A stretch of 64,000 nt of DNA. Origin: Pseudodesulfovibrio indicus. GTDB lineage: Bacteria; Desulfobacterota; Desulfovibrionia; Desulfovibrionales; Desulfovibrionaceae. A program made the translations under genes and the position numbers. The stretch's first letter is position 1. The number at the start of each line of letters is the position of its first letter. Shown here piece by piece: positions 16,668-25,308 of the stretch. The stretch lies in the NCBI RefSeq assembly GCF_001563225.1, contig NZ_CP014206.1, positions 682,001-746,000 on the forward strand. Reading direction: 5' to 3'. The notes under the pieces were generated by a model. The model searched no databases. It was not told where the DNA came from and worked only from the letters and a program-made list of their open reading frames with translations.

Positions 16668-16686
16668 GACAAGTCGCGAACTTGTC
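16668..16686. promoter_or_regulatory. Candidate PhnF operator upstream of the accessory phn operon
   Basis: Inverted repeat GACAAGT-CGCGA-ACTTGTC. The right arm runs into CTAG, giving TTGTCTAG, shared with the palindrome between phnF and phnG at 17552. It lies about 110 bp upstream of the acetyltransferase start. Confidence 0.5.
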
Positions 16687-16779
16687 TAGTGCCTCTCCGC
16701 GCGCCTTGCCCTACCACCTGTCCATGGTCGCGCCGGCAGCTTCGCCGGACGCGGAAAACGGGACAAGGACATGCGTACA

Positions 16780-17499
16780 TCAAGGCTCCACCAGAATTTG
16801 CACCCAGTCGCTGGCGAACAGGCAGACCCCGAACTCCACCGGGACGCCCGCTCCGTCGACATTGACGCTCTCGGTGACCAGCACCGGGCGGGTCCTGGGC
16901 TGGCGAAGCTCCTCGGCCTCCTCGGTGGTGGGCATGCGGGCGATGATCCGGGTCCGCTTTCGGGAGTAGTCCGCCACCCCGAAGTGCTTGAGCGCGCGGG
17001 TCACGGAGCCGAATTCGCGGTAGGCGCGGACCATGCCCGGAAACAGGGTGCGGGGGAAAAAGGAAGTGGAGTAGCTGATGCGCCGCCCGTCCGCCTCGCC
17101 CGCGCTGGTGATCCGGGCCACCACGTCGCCCGGCTCGATGGCCAGGGCCTCGGCCACGCGCGGGTCCGCCTCCGCCTCCACGGCCAGGAGCAGGACGTTG
17201 CCCGGCTCGCGGCGCTGGCGGGACAGGTTCTCGCTGAACCGGGTGCGCCGGGACACCGGATAGTGGATGACCGGCTCGCGCACGAAGGAGCCGCGTCCCT
17301 GCTCCACGCGGATCAGCCCGTCCTCCTCCAGCCCGGACAGGGCGCGGCGGATGGTGTGGCGGTTCACGCCGTACTCGGCGGACAGCCTGCTTTCGGACGG
17401 CAACCGGTCGCCGGGGCCGTAGCGCCCGGACGCGATCTCCCGTTCCAGCCTGTCGTGGATCTGTCGCCACAGGGCGACCCCGGTTCCCCGCGTGAGCAT
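16780..17499 (-). CDS. phnF: PhnF, GntR/HutC-family regulator of phosphonate genes
   Basis: 239 residues. N-terminal winged HTH of the GntR type (ALWRQIHDRLEREIASGRYGPGDRLPSESRLSAEYGVNRHTIRRALSGLEEDGLIRVEQGRGSFV, residues 9-73), then a UTRA/HutC ligand-binding domain ending in GVPVEFGVCLFASDWVQILVE, the typical PhnF C-terminus. It is divergent from phnG, with an 85-bp gap containing a perfect palindrome. It probably represses both phn arms and itself, responding to phosphate or a phosphonate intermediate (family knowledge plus inference). Confidence 0.92.
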   Translation of the reverse strand: MLTRGTGVALWRQIHDRLEREIASGRYGPGDRLPSESRLSAEYGVNRHTIRRALSGLEEDGLIRVEQGRGSFVREPVIHYPVSRRTRFSENLSRQRREPGNVLLLAVEAEADPRVAEALAIEPGDVVARITSAGEADGRRISYSTSFFPRTLFPGMVRAYREFGSVTRALKHFGVADYSRKRTRIIARMPTTEEAEELRQPRTRPVLVTESVNVDGAGVPVEFGVCLFASDWVQILVEP

Positions 17500-17551
17500 G
17501 CGCGCCTCCGTTTTTCCCCTGTTTCGAGCACCGAGACCACAGGCAACCGCG

Positions 17552-17565
17552 GTTGTCTAGACAAC
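17552..17565. promoter_or_regulatory. Candidate PhnF operator between phnF and phnG
   Basis: Perfect 14-bp palindrome GTTGTCTAGACAAC, 20 bp before the phnG start and 53 bp before phnF. The TGTCTAGACA core is of the kind bound by HutC-subfamily GntR proteins. Confidence 0.65.
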
Positions 17566-17584
17566 TTCCGAGGATTTCACAGAA

Positions 17585-18064
17585 ATGAAACCCGATAGTG
17601 ACATGACGGCCCCCAAGGACGGGCAAACCGAGGCCAGAAAGTACTGGATGGGGATTCTCGCCCGCGCCGAGACCGACCGGCTGGAGACGGCCTACCAATC
17701 GCTCGACCCCCGTCCCGAGTACCTGCACCTGCGCCCGCCCGAGATCGGCATGGCCATGGTCCGCGCCAGGGCCGAGGCCAGGGGCGAGCGGTTCAACCTC
17801 GGCGAGATGACCCTGTCGCGCTGCTCCGTCCGGTTGGCGGGGGGCGGCGTGGGCCACGGGTACGTGGCCGGTCGCGACCGGCGGCACGCCGAACTGGCGG
17901 CCCTGTTCGACGCCCTGCTCCAGGACCCGCAGAACGGTCCCGCCCTGTACCGATCCGTCATCGACCCGATCGCCCGCGAGCTGGCCCGGAGCCGGGCCGA
18001 GCGGGCGGCCAAAACCGCAGCCACCAGGGTGAACTTCTTCACCATGGTCCGCGGCGAAGACTAG
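17585..18064 (+). CDS. phnG: PhnG, C-P lyase core subunit
   Basis: 159 residues. Family blocks RKYWMGILARAE, LRPPEIGMAMVRARAEARGERFNLGEMTLSRCSVRL and GHGYVAGRDRRHAELAALFDALLQ are standard for PhnG. With PhnH, PhnI and PhnJ it forms the C-P lyase core complex that loads alkylphosphonate on ATP and cleaves the C-P bond. First gene of the ten-gene phnGHIJKLM-CDE run. The ATG at 17585 is close to the operator palindrome, so repression would act near the start of transcription. Confidence 0.95.
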   Translation: MKPDSDMTAPKDGQTEARKYWMGILARAETDRLETAYQSLDPRPEYLHLRPPEIGMAMVRARAEARGERFNLGEMTLSRCSVRLAGGGVGHGYVAGRDRRHAELAALFDALLQDPQNGPALYRSVIDPIARELARSRAERAAKTAATRVNFFTMVRGED

Positions 18065-18074
18065 GGGATACACC

Positions 18075-18671
18075 ATGCAAGGACACGCAATGGACACGGC
18101 CAGGGACCCCAGGGACCCGGCCCACGACAACCAGCGGATCTTCCGCGCCATCCTGCTGACCATGTCGCACCCCGGCACGGTCACGGTGCTCGGCAACTGG
18201 CCCAAGCCGCCCAAGGGGCTGCACCCGGCCGCCGCCGCGGTCTGCCTCGCCCTGGTGGACATGGACACGCCGCTGTGGACGGGCGCGGCCGCGCCCCTGG
18301 ATATCCAGACCTATCTCCGCTTCCACTGCGGGTGCGCCATTGCCCGCAAGCCCGTGAACGCGGCCTTCGGCCTGGTCCTGGACGGGTTCGAACTGCCCGA
18401 CCTGGACGCGTTCAACCCCGGCGACCTCGAATACCCGGACCGGTCCGCCACCCTGATCATCCAGGTGCGGTCCATGGACGTGGGACGGGGCATCCGGCTG
18501 AGCGGGCCGGGCATCCAGGGCGAGACCAGGCTCCACGTGGACGGGCTGAACGCCGATTTCTGGCTGGCCCTGCAACGCAACGGCCGGCGGTTCCCGCTCG
18601 GCTATGACGTCATTCTGGCAACCAAAACGGAGATCGTCTCGCTGCCGCGGACGGTCCGGGTGGGGATATAA
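18075..18671 (+). CDS. phnH: PhnH, C-P lyase core subunit
   Basis: 198 residues. Recognisable PhnH blocks are DNQRIFRAILLTMSHPGTV near the N-terminus, AAAVCLALVDMDTPLW, and RLSGPGIQGETRLHVDGLNADFW. It forms the symmetric PhnGHIJ complex. It starts 10 nt after phnG and ends 1 nt before the GTG of phnI, consistent with tight coupling. The start could also be the second methionine a few codons later. Confidence 0.95.
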   Translation: MQGHAMDTARDPRDPAHDNQRIFRAILLTMSHPGTVTVLGNWPKPPKGLHPAAAAVCLALVDMDTPLWTGAAAPLDIQTYLRFHCGCAIARKPVNAAFGLVLDGFELPDLDAFNPGDLEYPDRSATLIIQVRSMDVGRGIRLSGPGIQGETRLHVDGLNADFWLALQRNGRRFPLGYDVILATKTEIVSLPRTVRVGI

Positions 18672-18672
18672 C

Positions 18673-19794
18673 GTGTACGTAGCCGTCAAGGGTGGCGAAC
18701 AGGCCATCGACAACGCCCACCGGCTCATGGCCGAGGAGCGGCGGGGCGACGAGACCGTCCCGGAACTGACCGTGGATCAGATTCTTCAACAGATGCGGCT
18801 GTCCGTGGACCGGGTCATGAGCGAGGGCGCGCTGTACGACCCCTGGCTCGCGGCCCTGGCCGTGAAGCAGGCGCGCGGCGACCTGGTGGAGGCGGTCTTC
18901 CTGCTCCGGGCCTACCGGACCACCCTGCCCCGGCTCTGCGACACCCAGCCCATCGACACCACGGCCATGGAGGTTCGTCGCCGCATCTCCGCGACCTTCA
19001 AGGACATTCCCGGCGGACAGGTGCTGGGACCGACCTTTGACTACACCCATCGGCTCCTGGACTTCGCCCTGGCCGCCGAGGGGAGCCCCGAACCCGCCGC
19101 CGTGGCCGACCTCGCGGATGGCGACGGGAACGAGCGCCCAGGCATGGCGCGGGTCATGGACCTGCTGGCCGGGGAAGGGCTGGTGGACCGGCCGGAGGAC
19201 GACCCCGGCGCGGACGTGGGCGACATCACCAAGGACCCCATGCTCTATCCCGCGAGCCGGGACGTGCGCCTCCAGAACCTGGCGCGCGGCGACGAGGGAT
19301 TCCTGCTGGCGCTGGGCTACTCCTCCCAGCGCGGGTTCGGCGACAACCACCCCTTTGCGGGCGAGATCCGCATGGGCGAGGTGGCGGTTTCCGTCATACC
19401 GGATGAAGTCGGTTTTGAAATCGAAATAGGCGACATAACCGTCTCCGAATGCGAGATGGTCACCAGCTTCAAGGGGTCCAAGGACGAGCTGCCCCGGTTC
19501 ACGCGCGGTTACGGCCTGTCCTTCGGCTACAACGAGCGCAAGGTCATGGCCATGTCGCTGGTGGACCGCTCCCTCCAGGCCCGCGAGCTGGGCGAGGAGA
19601 TCACGGCCCCGTCCCAGGACGAGGAATTCGTGCTCTCCCACAGCGACAATGTGGAGGCCCAGGGGTTCGTCCAGCATCTCAAGTTGCCGCATTACGTGGA
19701 CTTTCAGGCCGATCTGGTCATGGTCCGGGCCATGCGCGAGGAGATCCTCGCCCGCGCCGGGGACGACAAGACCGAGACCGAGGAGGCCGCATGA
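18673..19794 (+). CDS. phnI: PhnI, C-P lyase core subunit (nucleosidase)
   Basis: 373 residues from a GTG start at 18673, chosen because VYVAVKGGEQAIDNAH is the universal PhnI N-terminus and because phnH stops just before it. In vitro PhnI, with PhnG, PhnH and PhnL, displaces adenine from MgATP to form the ribose-triphosphonate intermediate. Other family blocks are YSSQRGFGDNHPFAGEIRMGEV and QGFVQHLKLPHYVDFQADL. Its stop overlaps the phnJ start (ATGA). Confidence 0.96.
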   Translation: MYVAVKGGEQAIDNAHRLMAEERRGDETVPELTVDQILQQMRLSVDRVMSEGALYDPWLAALAVKQARGDLVEAVFLLRAYRTTLPRLCDTQPIDTTAMEVRRRISATFKDIPGGQVLGPTFDYTHRLLDFALAAEGSPEPAAVADLADGDGNERPGMARVMDLLAGEGLVDRPEDDPGADVGDITKDPMLYPASRDVRLQNLARGDEGFLLALGYSSQRGFGDNHPFAGEIRMGEVAVSVIPDEVGFEIEIGDITVSECEMVTSFKGSKDELPRFTRGYGLSFGYNERKVMAMSLVDRSLQARELGEEITAPSQDEEFVLSHSDNVEAQGFVQHLKLPHYVDFQADLVMVRAMREEILARAGDDKTETEEAA

Positions 19795-20732
19795 CCGCCG
19801 TCAACGCCGCCGCGAACACCGCCGAGACCGGCTACAACTACGGCTACCTCAACGAGCAGACCAAGCGCATGATCCGGCGGGCCATCCTCAAGGCCGTGGC
19901 CATCCCCGGCTATCAGGTGCCGTTCGCCGGGCGCGAGATGCCCATGCCCTACGGCTGGGGCACGGGCGGCATCCAGCTCTCGGCCTCCATCCTCGGCTCG
20001 GAAGACGTGTTCAAGGTCATCGACCAGGGCGCGGACGACACCACCAATGCGGTCTCCATCCGCAAGTTCTTCGCCCGCGTCACCGGGGTCAAGACCACCG
20101 AACGCACGGCCGAGGCCACGGTCATCCAGACCCGCCACCGCATTCCGGAGCTCCCGCTCAACGAGGGCCAGATCATGGTCTACCAGGTGCCCATCCCGGA
20201 ACCCCTGCGCTGGGTGGAGCCGCGCGAGACCGAGACGCGCACGATGCACGCCCTGGAGGAGTACGGCGTGATGCACGTCCAGCTCTACGAGGACATCGCC
20301 CGCCACGGGCGCATCGCCACCAACTTCATGTACCCGGTGAAGGTTAACGGCCGGTACATCATGTCCCCGTCGCCCATCCCCAAATTCGACAACCCCAAGC
20401 TCGACAACTCTCCGGCCCTGCACGTCTTCGGCGCGGGGCGCGAGAAGCGGATCTACGCCATCCCGCCCTACACCGAGGTCAGGAGCCTGGATTTCGAGGA
20501 CTTCCCGTTCACCGTGGAGACCTGGGACCAGTGCTGCGCCCTGTGCGGGGCCGAGGACAGCTACCTGGACGAGGTCATCCTGAATGACGCGGGCGAGCGC
20601 ATGTTCGTCTGCTCGGACACCGACTACTGCGCCACCCGCCGCGAACAGGGGCATCTCGGCCCCATGGCCGGGCGCGACGAATTCGCCGAGCTGGCGGGGA
20701 CACCCCGCGCCCACAGGGAGGACGAGGCATGA
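19791..20732 (+). CDS. phnJ: PhnJ, radical-SAM C-P lyase
   Basis: 313 residues. The catalytic subunit that breaks the C-P bond by radical SAM chemistry, releasing alkane and ribose cyclic phosphate. Cysteines C249, C252, C274 and C280 keep the exact spacing of the E. coli C241/C244/C266 iron-sulfur ligands and catalytic C272. The N-terminal blocks NYGYLNEQTKRMIRRAILKAVAIPGYQVPF and MPMPYGWGTGGIQ are standard. ATGA overlaps join it to phnI upstream and phnK downstream. An oxygen-sensitive enzyme, in keeping with an anaerobe. Confidence 0.97.
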   Translation: MTAVNAAANTAETGYNYGYLNEQTKRMIRRAILKAVAIPGYQVPFAGREMPMPYGWGTGGIQLSASILGSEDVFKVIDQGADDTTNAVSIRKFFARVTGVKTTERTAEATVIQTRHRIPELPLNEGQIMVYQVPIPEPLRWVEPRETETRTMHALEEYGVMHVQLYEDIARHGRIATNFMYPVKVNGRYIMSPSPIPKFDNPKLDNSPALHVFGAGREKRIYAIPPYTEVRSLDFEDFPFTVETWDQCCALCGAEDSYLDEVILNDAGERMFVCSDTDYCATRREQGHLGPMAGRDEFAELAGTPRAHREDEA

Positions 20733-21511
20733 ACCAGACCCCGAAACCGATGATCCGCGCCCGGAACCTGACCAAGAAATACGGCGGGATGTACGGCTGC
20801 CGCGACATCTCCTTCGACCTCTGGCCCGGCGAGGTCATGGGCATCGTGGGCGAGTCCGGGTCCGGCAAGTCCACCCTGCTCGGCTGTTTGTCCGGCAGGC
20901 TCGACCCCACCGGGGGCGAGGTCGGCTACCTGTCCCGCGAGTTCGGCGCCATCGACGTCCACGGCTGCCCCGAGCCGGTCCGGCGCAAGCTGCTGCGCAC
21001 CGAGCTGGGCGTGGTCCACCAGAACCCGCGCGACGGGCTCAGGCTCGGCGTCACCGCCGGGGCCAACCTGGGCGAGCGGCTCATGTCCGTGGGCGCCCGC
21101 CACTACGGCAACATCCGCGCCGAGGCCCTCAAGTGGCTGGCCGAGGTGGAGATCGAGGCCGAGCGCATCGACCATTTCCCCAAGACCTTTTCCGGCGGCA
21201 TGCAGCAGCGGCTGCAGATCGCCTGCAACCTGATCACCTCGCCCCGCATCGTGTTCATGGACGAGCCCACCGGCGGCCTGGACGTGTCCGTGCAGGCCCG
21301 GCTGCTCGACCTGCTGCGCAACCTGGTGGCCCGGCTGGGGCTGTCCGTGATCATCGTCACCCACGACCTGGCCGTGGCGAGGCTCCTGGCCCACCGGCTC
21401 ATGGTCATGAAGCGCGGCGAGGTGGTGGAGACCGGGCTCACCGACCAGGTCCTGGACGACCCACAGCACCCGTACACCCAACTGCTCGTCTCTTCCATCC
21501 TGCAAGCCTAG
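20729..21511 (+). CDS. phnK: PhnK, C-P lyase-associated ABC ATPase
   Basis: 260 residues. ABC ATPase with Walker A GESGSGKST, signature SGGMQQRLQIA, Walker B IVFMDEPTGGLD and the switch histidine in VTHDLAVAR. PhnK has no membrane partner; it binds the PhnGHIJ core and its ATPase activity is needed for turnover. The start overlaps phnJ by 4 nt. Its similarity to dipeptide ABC ATPases is normal for this family. Confidence 0.95.
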   Translation: MNQTPKPMIRARNLTKKYGGMYGCRDISFDLWPGEVMGIVGESGSGKSTLLGCLSGRLDPTGGEVGYLSREFGAIDVHGCPEPVRRKLLRTELGVVHQNPRDGLRLGVTAGANLGERLMSVGARHYGNIRAEALKWLAEVEIEAERIDHFPKTFSGGMQQRLQIACNLITSPRIVFMDEPTGGLDVSVQARLLDLLRNLVARLGLSVIIVTHDLAVARLLAHRLMVMKRGEVVETGLTDQVLDDPQHPYTQLLVSSILQA

Positions 21512-21521
21512 GAGCCGCTTG

Positions 21522-22220
21522 ATGACGATCATGATCTCCGTTCGCGACCTGGACAAGACCTTCACCCTGCACACCCAGGGCGGCACGGTCATCCCGGTCT
21601 TTTCCGGCCTGAACCTCGACGTGCGCGCGGGCGAGTGCGTGGCCCTGGCCGGGTCCTCCGGCTCGGGCAAGTCCTCGCTCATCTGCTCACTGTACGGCAA
21701 CTACCGGCCCCAGTCCGGGGCCGTGTCCGTCCGCCACCAGGGGGAGATGGTCGACATCGTGACCGCCACCCCGCGCCAGGTGCTGGACATCCGCGCCCGG
21801 ACCATGGGCTACGTCAGTCAGTTCCTGCGCGTGGTGCCGAGGGTCGGCGCCCTGGATGTGGTGGCCGAGCCGCTGGTGGCCCTGACCGGCGACGCCACTT
21901 CGGCCCGCGACCGGGCGACCTTTCTCCTGCGGCGGCTGAACATCCCGTCCGCCCTGTGGAACCTGCCCCCGGCGACCTTCTCCGGCGGCGAACAGCAGCG
22001 GGTGAACATCGCCCGCGGCTTCAGCGTGGAATACCCCGTCCTCCTGCTGGACGAGCCCACCGCGTCCCTGGACGCGGAGAACCGGCGGGTGGTGGTCAGA
22101 CTCATCAACGAGGCCAAGGCCCGCGGCACCGCCGTGGTCGGGATCTTCCACGACGAGGAGGTCCGCGACCTGGTGGCCGACAGACTGTTCGAGATGCGCA
22201 GCTTCAAGGAGGCCGCATAG
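21522..22220 (+). CDS. phnL: PhnL, C-P lyase-associated ABC ATPase
   Basis: 232 residues from the ATG at 21522 (TAGGAG upstream). ABC motifs: Walker A AGSSGSGKSSL, signature FSGGEQQRVNIARG, Walker B VLLLDEPTASLD, and H-loop GIFHDEEV. The PhnL-specific N-terminus ISVRDLDKTFTLHTQGG is evident. It acts with PhnGHI in the first C-P lyase step and associates with PhnK. It lies 10 nt after phnK and 2 nt before phnM. Confidence 0.95.
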   Translation: MTIMISVRDLDKTFTLHTQGGTVIPVFSGLNLDVRAGECVALAGSSGSGKSSLICSLYGNYRPQSGAVSVRHQGEMVDIVTATPRQVLDIRARTMGYVSQFLRVVPRVGALDVVAEPLVALTGDATSARDRATFLLRRLNIPSALWNLPPATFSGGEQQRVNIARGFSVEYPVLLLDEPTASLDAENRRVVVRLINEAKARGTAVVGIFHDEEVRDLVADRLFEMRSFKEAA

Positions 22221-22222
22221 TT

Positions 22223-23383
22223 ATGGATATCGTGCTCAAGAACGCGCGGCTGGTGCTCCGGGACGAGGTCGTCACCGGCTCGGTCCGGATCTCCGGCGGG
22301 ACCGTGGTTTCGGTGGATTCCGGCCCGTGCAACGTGACCAACGCGAAGGACCTGGGCGGCGACTACCTGCTGCCCGGCTTTGTGGAGCTGCACACCGACA
22401 ACCTGGAGCAGGAGCTGGAGCCGCGACCCGGCGTGTTCTGGCCCGACCCCATCGCGTCGGTCCTGGCCCACGACAACACCATGGCGGGCGCGGGCATCAC
22501 CACCGTGCTCGACGCGGTGTCACTGGGCGAATACCACGACGGCCCCAGCCGCTCGAAGATCATGGACCTGTCCATCCGGGCCCTCAACCGGGCGCGCGCC
22601 ACCGGGGTGCTCAAGGCGGACCACCGGCTGCACCTGCGCTGCGAGTTCTCGGACCCCAAGGTCGTGGACATGCTCCTGCCGCACGTCGATGATCCCGTGC
22701 TCATGCTCGTCTCGCTCATGGACCATACCCCGGGCCAGCGGCAGTTCACCGACACGGACAAGTACCGAAAATATTACAAGAAGGGATGGAGCGACGAGGA
22801 GTTCGCCGAACTTTCGCAACGCATGCTCGCCACCCAGGAGGCGTGCGCCGCCGACAACCGTTGCCGGATCATCGAGCTGTGCCGCGAGCGCTCCCTGCCC
22901 ATGGCCAGCCACGACGACACCACCCCGGAGCACGTGGCCCAGGCCGTGGCCGAGGGCATCGCCATCTCCGAGTTCCCGACCACCCTGGCGGCCGCGCGGC
23001 TCGCCCGGCGGGCGGGCATCCGCATCGTCATGGGCGGCCCCAACCTGGTGCGCGGGGCGTCCCACTCCGGCAACGTCTCGGCCCGCGAGCTGGCCGGGGA
23101 AGGGCTCCTCGACGTGCTCTCCTCGGATTACGTGCCGGGGAGCCTGGCGTCCGGGGCGTTCACCCTGCACCGCACCCTCGGCGTCTCCCTGGCCGAGGCC
23201 GTGGCCAAGATCAGCCTGAACCCGGCGCTGGCCGTGGGGCTGACCGACCGGGGCGAGATCGCGGTGGGAAAGCGCGCGGACCTGGTCCGGGTGCGGGAGA
23301 TCGAAGGCGTGCCCGCCGTGTTACGGACCTGGTCCGTGGGATGTTCCGGGAATGCTGAAATAACGGAGAAAAACGCGGCCTGA
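22223..23383 (+). CDS. phnM: PhnM, ribose triphosphonate diphosphatase
   Basis: 386 residues. Amidohydrolase-fold enzyme that removes diphosphate from alpha-D-ribose 1-methylphosphonate 5-triphosphate. Metal-binding HxD-type motif FVELHTDNLEQE, then HDNTMAGAGITTVLDAVS, MASHDDTTPEHV and GGPNLVRGASHSGNVSARELA; all are typical of PhnM. The start at 22223 is 3 nt after the phnL stop. It closes the catalytic part of the operon. A 150-bp gap follows before the transporter genes. Confidence 0.96.
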   Translation: MDIVLKNARLVLRDEVVTGSVRISGGTVVSVDSGPCNVTNAKDLGGDYLLPGFVELHTDNLEQELEPRPGVFWPDPIASVLAHDNTMAGAGITTVLDAVSLGEYHDGPSRSKIMDLSIRALNRARATGVLKADHRLHLRCEFSDPKVVDMLLPHVDDPVLMLVSLMDHTPGQRQFTDTDKYRKYYKKGWSDEEFAELSQRMLATQEACAADNRCRIIELCRERSLPMASHDDTTPEHVAQAVAEGIAISEFPTTLAAARLARRAGIRIVMGGPNLVRGASHSGNVSARELAGEGLLDVLSSDYVPGSLASGAFTLHRTLGVSLAEAVAKISLNPALAVGLTDRGEIAVGKRADLVRVREIEGVPAVLRTWSVGCSGNAEITEKNAA

Positions 23384-23433
23384 ATGTTACAGCCGCGAGG
23401 GTTGATTTCGTAAAACCGTCACCCGGTCACAAT

Positions 23434-23450
23434 ACCCCTGTTGCAGGGGT
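23434..23450 (+). promoter_or_regulatory. Inverted repeat before phnC
   Basis: ACCCCTG-TTG-CAGGGGT in the 150-bp gap between phnM and phnC. It could be a weak attenuating hairpin or a regulator site; no U-tract follows, so it is not a clear terminator. It does not match the TGTCTAGACA palindrome. Confidence 0.35.
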
Positions 23451-23533
23451 GGAGTAGACCGTTGATGTTGGGGGCAACTGCGGACGTTCTTCCGTCGCGC
23501 CCCCCGAAATCAGGTCGGAATCGGGAGGCTCCA

Positions 23534-24358
23534 ATGAAATCCATCGACATTCGCAACCGCAAGAACCGCGAGGCGATCAGCACCTCGGGACTGAGCAAGG
23601 TCTACCCCAACGGGACCGTGGCCCTCAAGGGCGTGTCCGTGGCCGTCAATTCCAGCGACTTCTGCGTCATCATCGGGCTGTCCGGCGCGGGCAAGTCCAC
23701 CCTGCTGCGGTGCATGAACCGGCTCATCCGGCCCACGGCCGGGTCCGTGGCCCTGTTCGGCGAGGACGTGACCCGCGTCAACGGCGGCCAGCTGCGGCAG
23801 GTGCGCCGCCGCGTGGGCATGATCTTCCAGCAGTTCAACCTGGTGCGCCGCCTGACCGTGCTGGACAACGTGCTGGTCGGCAGGCTGCGCTTCAACGCCC
23901 ACCCGGTGAAGCGGTGCATGTCCATGTTCCGCCAGTTCTCCCGCCGCGAGCGGGAATTCGCCTTCGACTGCCTGCAACAGGTGGGCATCGCGGACCTCGC
24001 CTTCCGCAGGGCCGACGCCCTGTCCGGCGGCCAGCAGCAGCAGCGGGTGGCCATCGCCCGGGCCCTGGCCCAGGAGCCGGAGGTCTTCCTGGCCGACGAG
24101 CCCATCGCCTCGCTGGACCCCCGCAGCTCCGAGACGGTCATGCAGATCCTTTCGCAGATCCATGAAGACAAGGGCATCCCGGTGCTGGTCAACCTCCACC
24201 ACATCGACTTCGCCCAGCGCTACGGCAAGCGCATCCTGGGCATGTCCAAGGGCGAACTGATTTTCGACGGCACGGCCCGCGACCTGGATCCGGAGACCGT
24301 GTCGTGCATCTACGGCGACAAGGCGGAAGAGGCCCTGGAGGAACTCTCCGCCGCGTAA
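23534..24358 (+). CDS. phnC: PhnC, phosphonate ABC transporter ATPase
   Basis: 274 residues from the ATG at 23534. Walker [32 protein letters not shown] (PhnC-typical), Walker [14 protein letters not shown] and switch VNLHHIDFA. The signature reads [15 protein letters not shown], with one glutamine more than the usual [14 protein letters not shown] of PhnC, encoded by four consecutive CAG codons. The frame is intact and the change may be tolerated. It energises import of phosphonates with PhnE and PhnD. A 63-nt gap precedes phnD. Confidence 0.94.
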   Translation: MKSIDIRNRKNREAISTSGLSKVYPNGTVALKGVSVAVNSSDFCVIIGLSGAGKSTLLRCMNRLIRPTAGSVALFGEDVTRVNGGQLRQVRRRVGMIFQQFNLVRRLTVLDNVLVGRLRFNAHPVKRCMSMFRQFSRREREFAFDCLQQVGIADLAFRRADALSGGQQQQRVAIARALAQEPEVFLADEPIASLDPRSSETVMQILSQIHEDKGIPVLVNLHHIDFAQRYGKRILGMSKGELIFDGTARDLDPETVSCIYGDKAEEALEELSAA

Positions 24359-24421
24359 CCCGGTCTCAGCCTTCCGGTCCCGGAACCACAACCAACCACA
24401 ACAACCACAGGAGATTCGAAC

Positions 24422-25306
24422 ATGTTCGGCAAACTGACCAAAGTGCTTCTCGCGGCCGCCCTGGTGCTGGCCCTGGCCCTGCCCGGCGTGGCCAACGCCG
24501 GTCCCAAGGAATGGCCCACCACGCTGAAGCTCGGCTTCATTCCCACCGAAGGCGCCGCCGACTCCGCCAAGCGCGCACAGCCCATCGCCAAGCAGCTTGA
24601 GAAGGATCTGGGCGTCAAGGTCGAGGTCTTCACCGCCTCCGACTACAACGGCATCATCACCGCCATGGCCAACGGCCACATCGACCTGGCCTACTACGGT
24701 CCCAAGAGCTACGTGGAGGCCTCCGAGAAGGCCAATGCGGACGCCGTGGTCATGGAGCTGAACAAGGACGGCCAGCCCGGCTACACCGGCCTCATCATCA
24801 CCAGGAAGGATTCCGGCATCACCGACATGGAAAAGGCCAAGGGCAAGACCTTCGCCTTCACCGACCCCAACTCCACCTCCGGCTACCTGGTGCCCAACGT
24901 CATCTTCGCCCGCGACATGAAGGTCGACCCCGAAAAGTACTTCAAGGAAATCCGGTTCTCCGGCTCCCACGGCGCGTCCATCCTGGCCGTCAAGAACGGT
25001 TCCGTGGAAGTGGCCGCCACCAACAACATCGACCTCGACCGCATGATCGAGAAGGGTTCCGCCTCCCTGGACGACTTCAACGTCATCAAGCGGTCCGACC
25101 TCATCCCCGGCGCGCCCATCGCCGTGCGCAAGGACCTGCCCGCCAGCCTGAAGGTCGCCATCGCCGGCTCCCTGCTGAACATCAACGACGACCCCGAGGC
25201 CCTGCAAGTCCTTCAGAACGGCGGCTACCGCCACACCAACGACAAAGACTACGACATGATCCGCTATCTCAAGCGGCTCAAGGCTGAACTGGCCAAGAAG
25301 AAGTAA
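24422..25306 (+). CDS. phnD: PhnD, phosphonate-binding periplasmic protein
   Basis: 294 residues. Signal peptide 1-26 (ALALPGVANA), then LKLGFIPTEGAADSAKRAQPIAKQLEKDLGVKVEVF, ASDYNGIITAMANGHIDLAYYGPKSYVEA, FTDPNSTSGYLVPN and SGSHGASILAVKNGSVEVAATNNID, the standard PhnD binding-protein blocks. It delivers phosphonates to PhnCE. GAGATTCGAAC precedes the start. phnE begins 2 nt after its stop. Confidence 0.95.
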   Translation: MFGKLTKVLLAAALVLALALPGVANAGPKEWPTTLKLGFIPTEGAADSAKRAQPIAKQLEKDLGVKVEVFTASDYNGIITAMANGHIDLAYYGPKSYVEASEKANADAVVMELNKDGQPGYTGLIITRKDSGITDMEKAKGKTFAFTDPNSTSGYLVPNVIFARDMKVDPEKYFKEIRFSGSHGASILAVKNGSVEVAATNNIDLDRMIEKGSASLDDFNVIKRSDLIPGAPIAVRKDLPASLKVAIAGSLLNINDDPEALQVLQNGGYRHTNDKDYDMIRYLKRLKAELAKKK

Positions 25307-25308
25307 CG

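Noticed and set aside
16637-18268. A 543-residue minus-strand frame over phnF and phnG
   Set aside because: Different frame from phnF and antisense to phnG; both of those are firmly identified.
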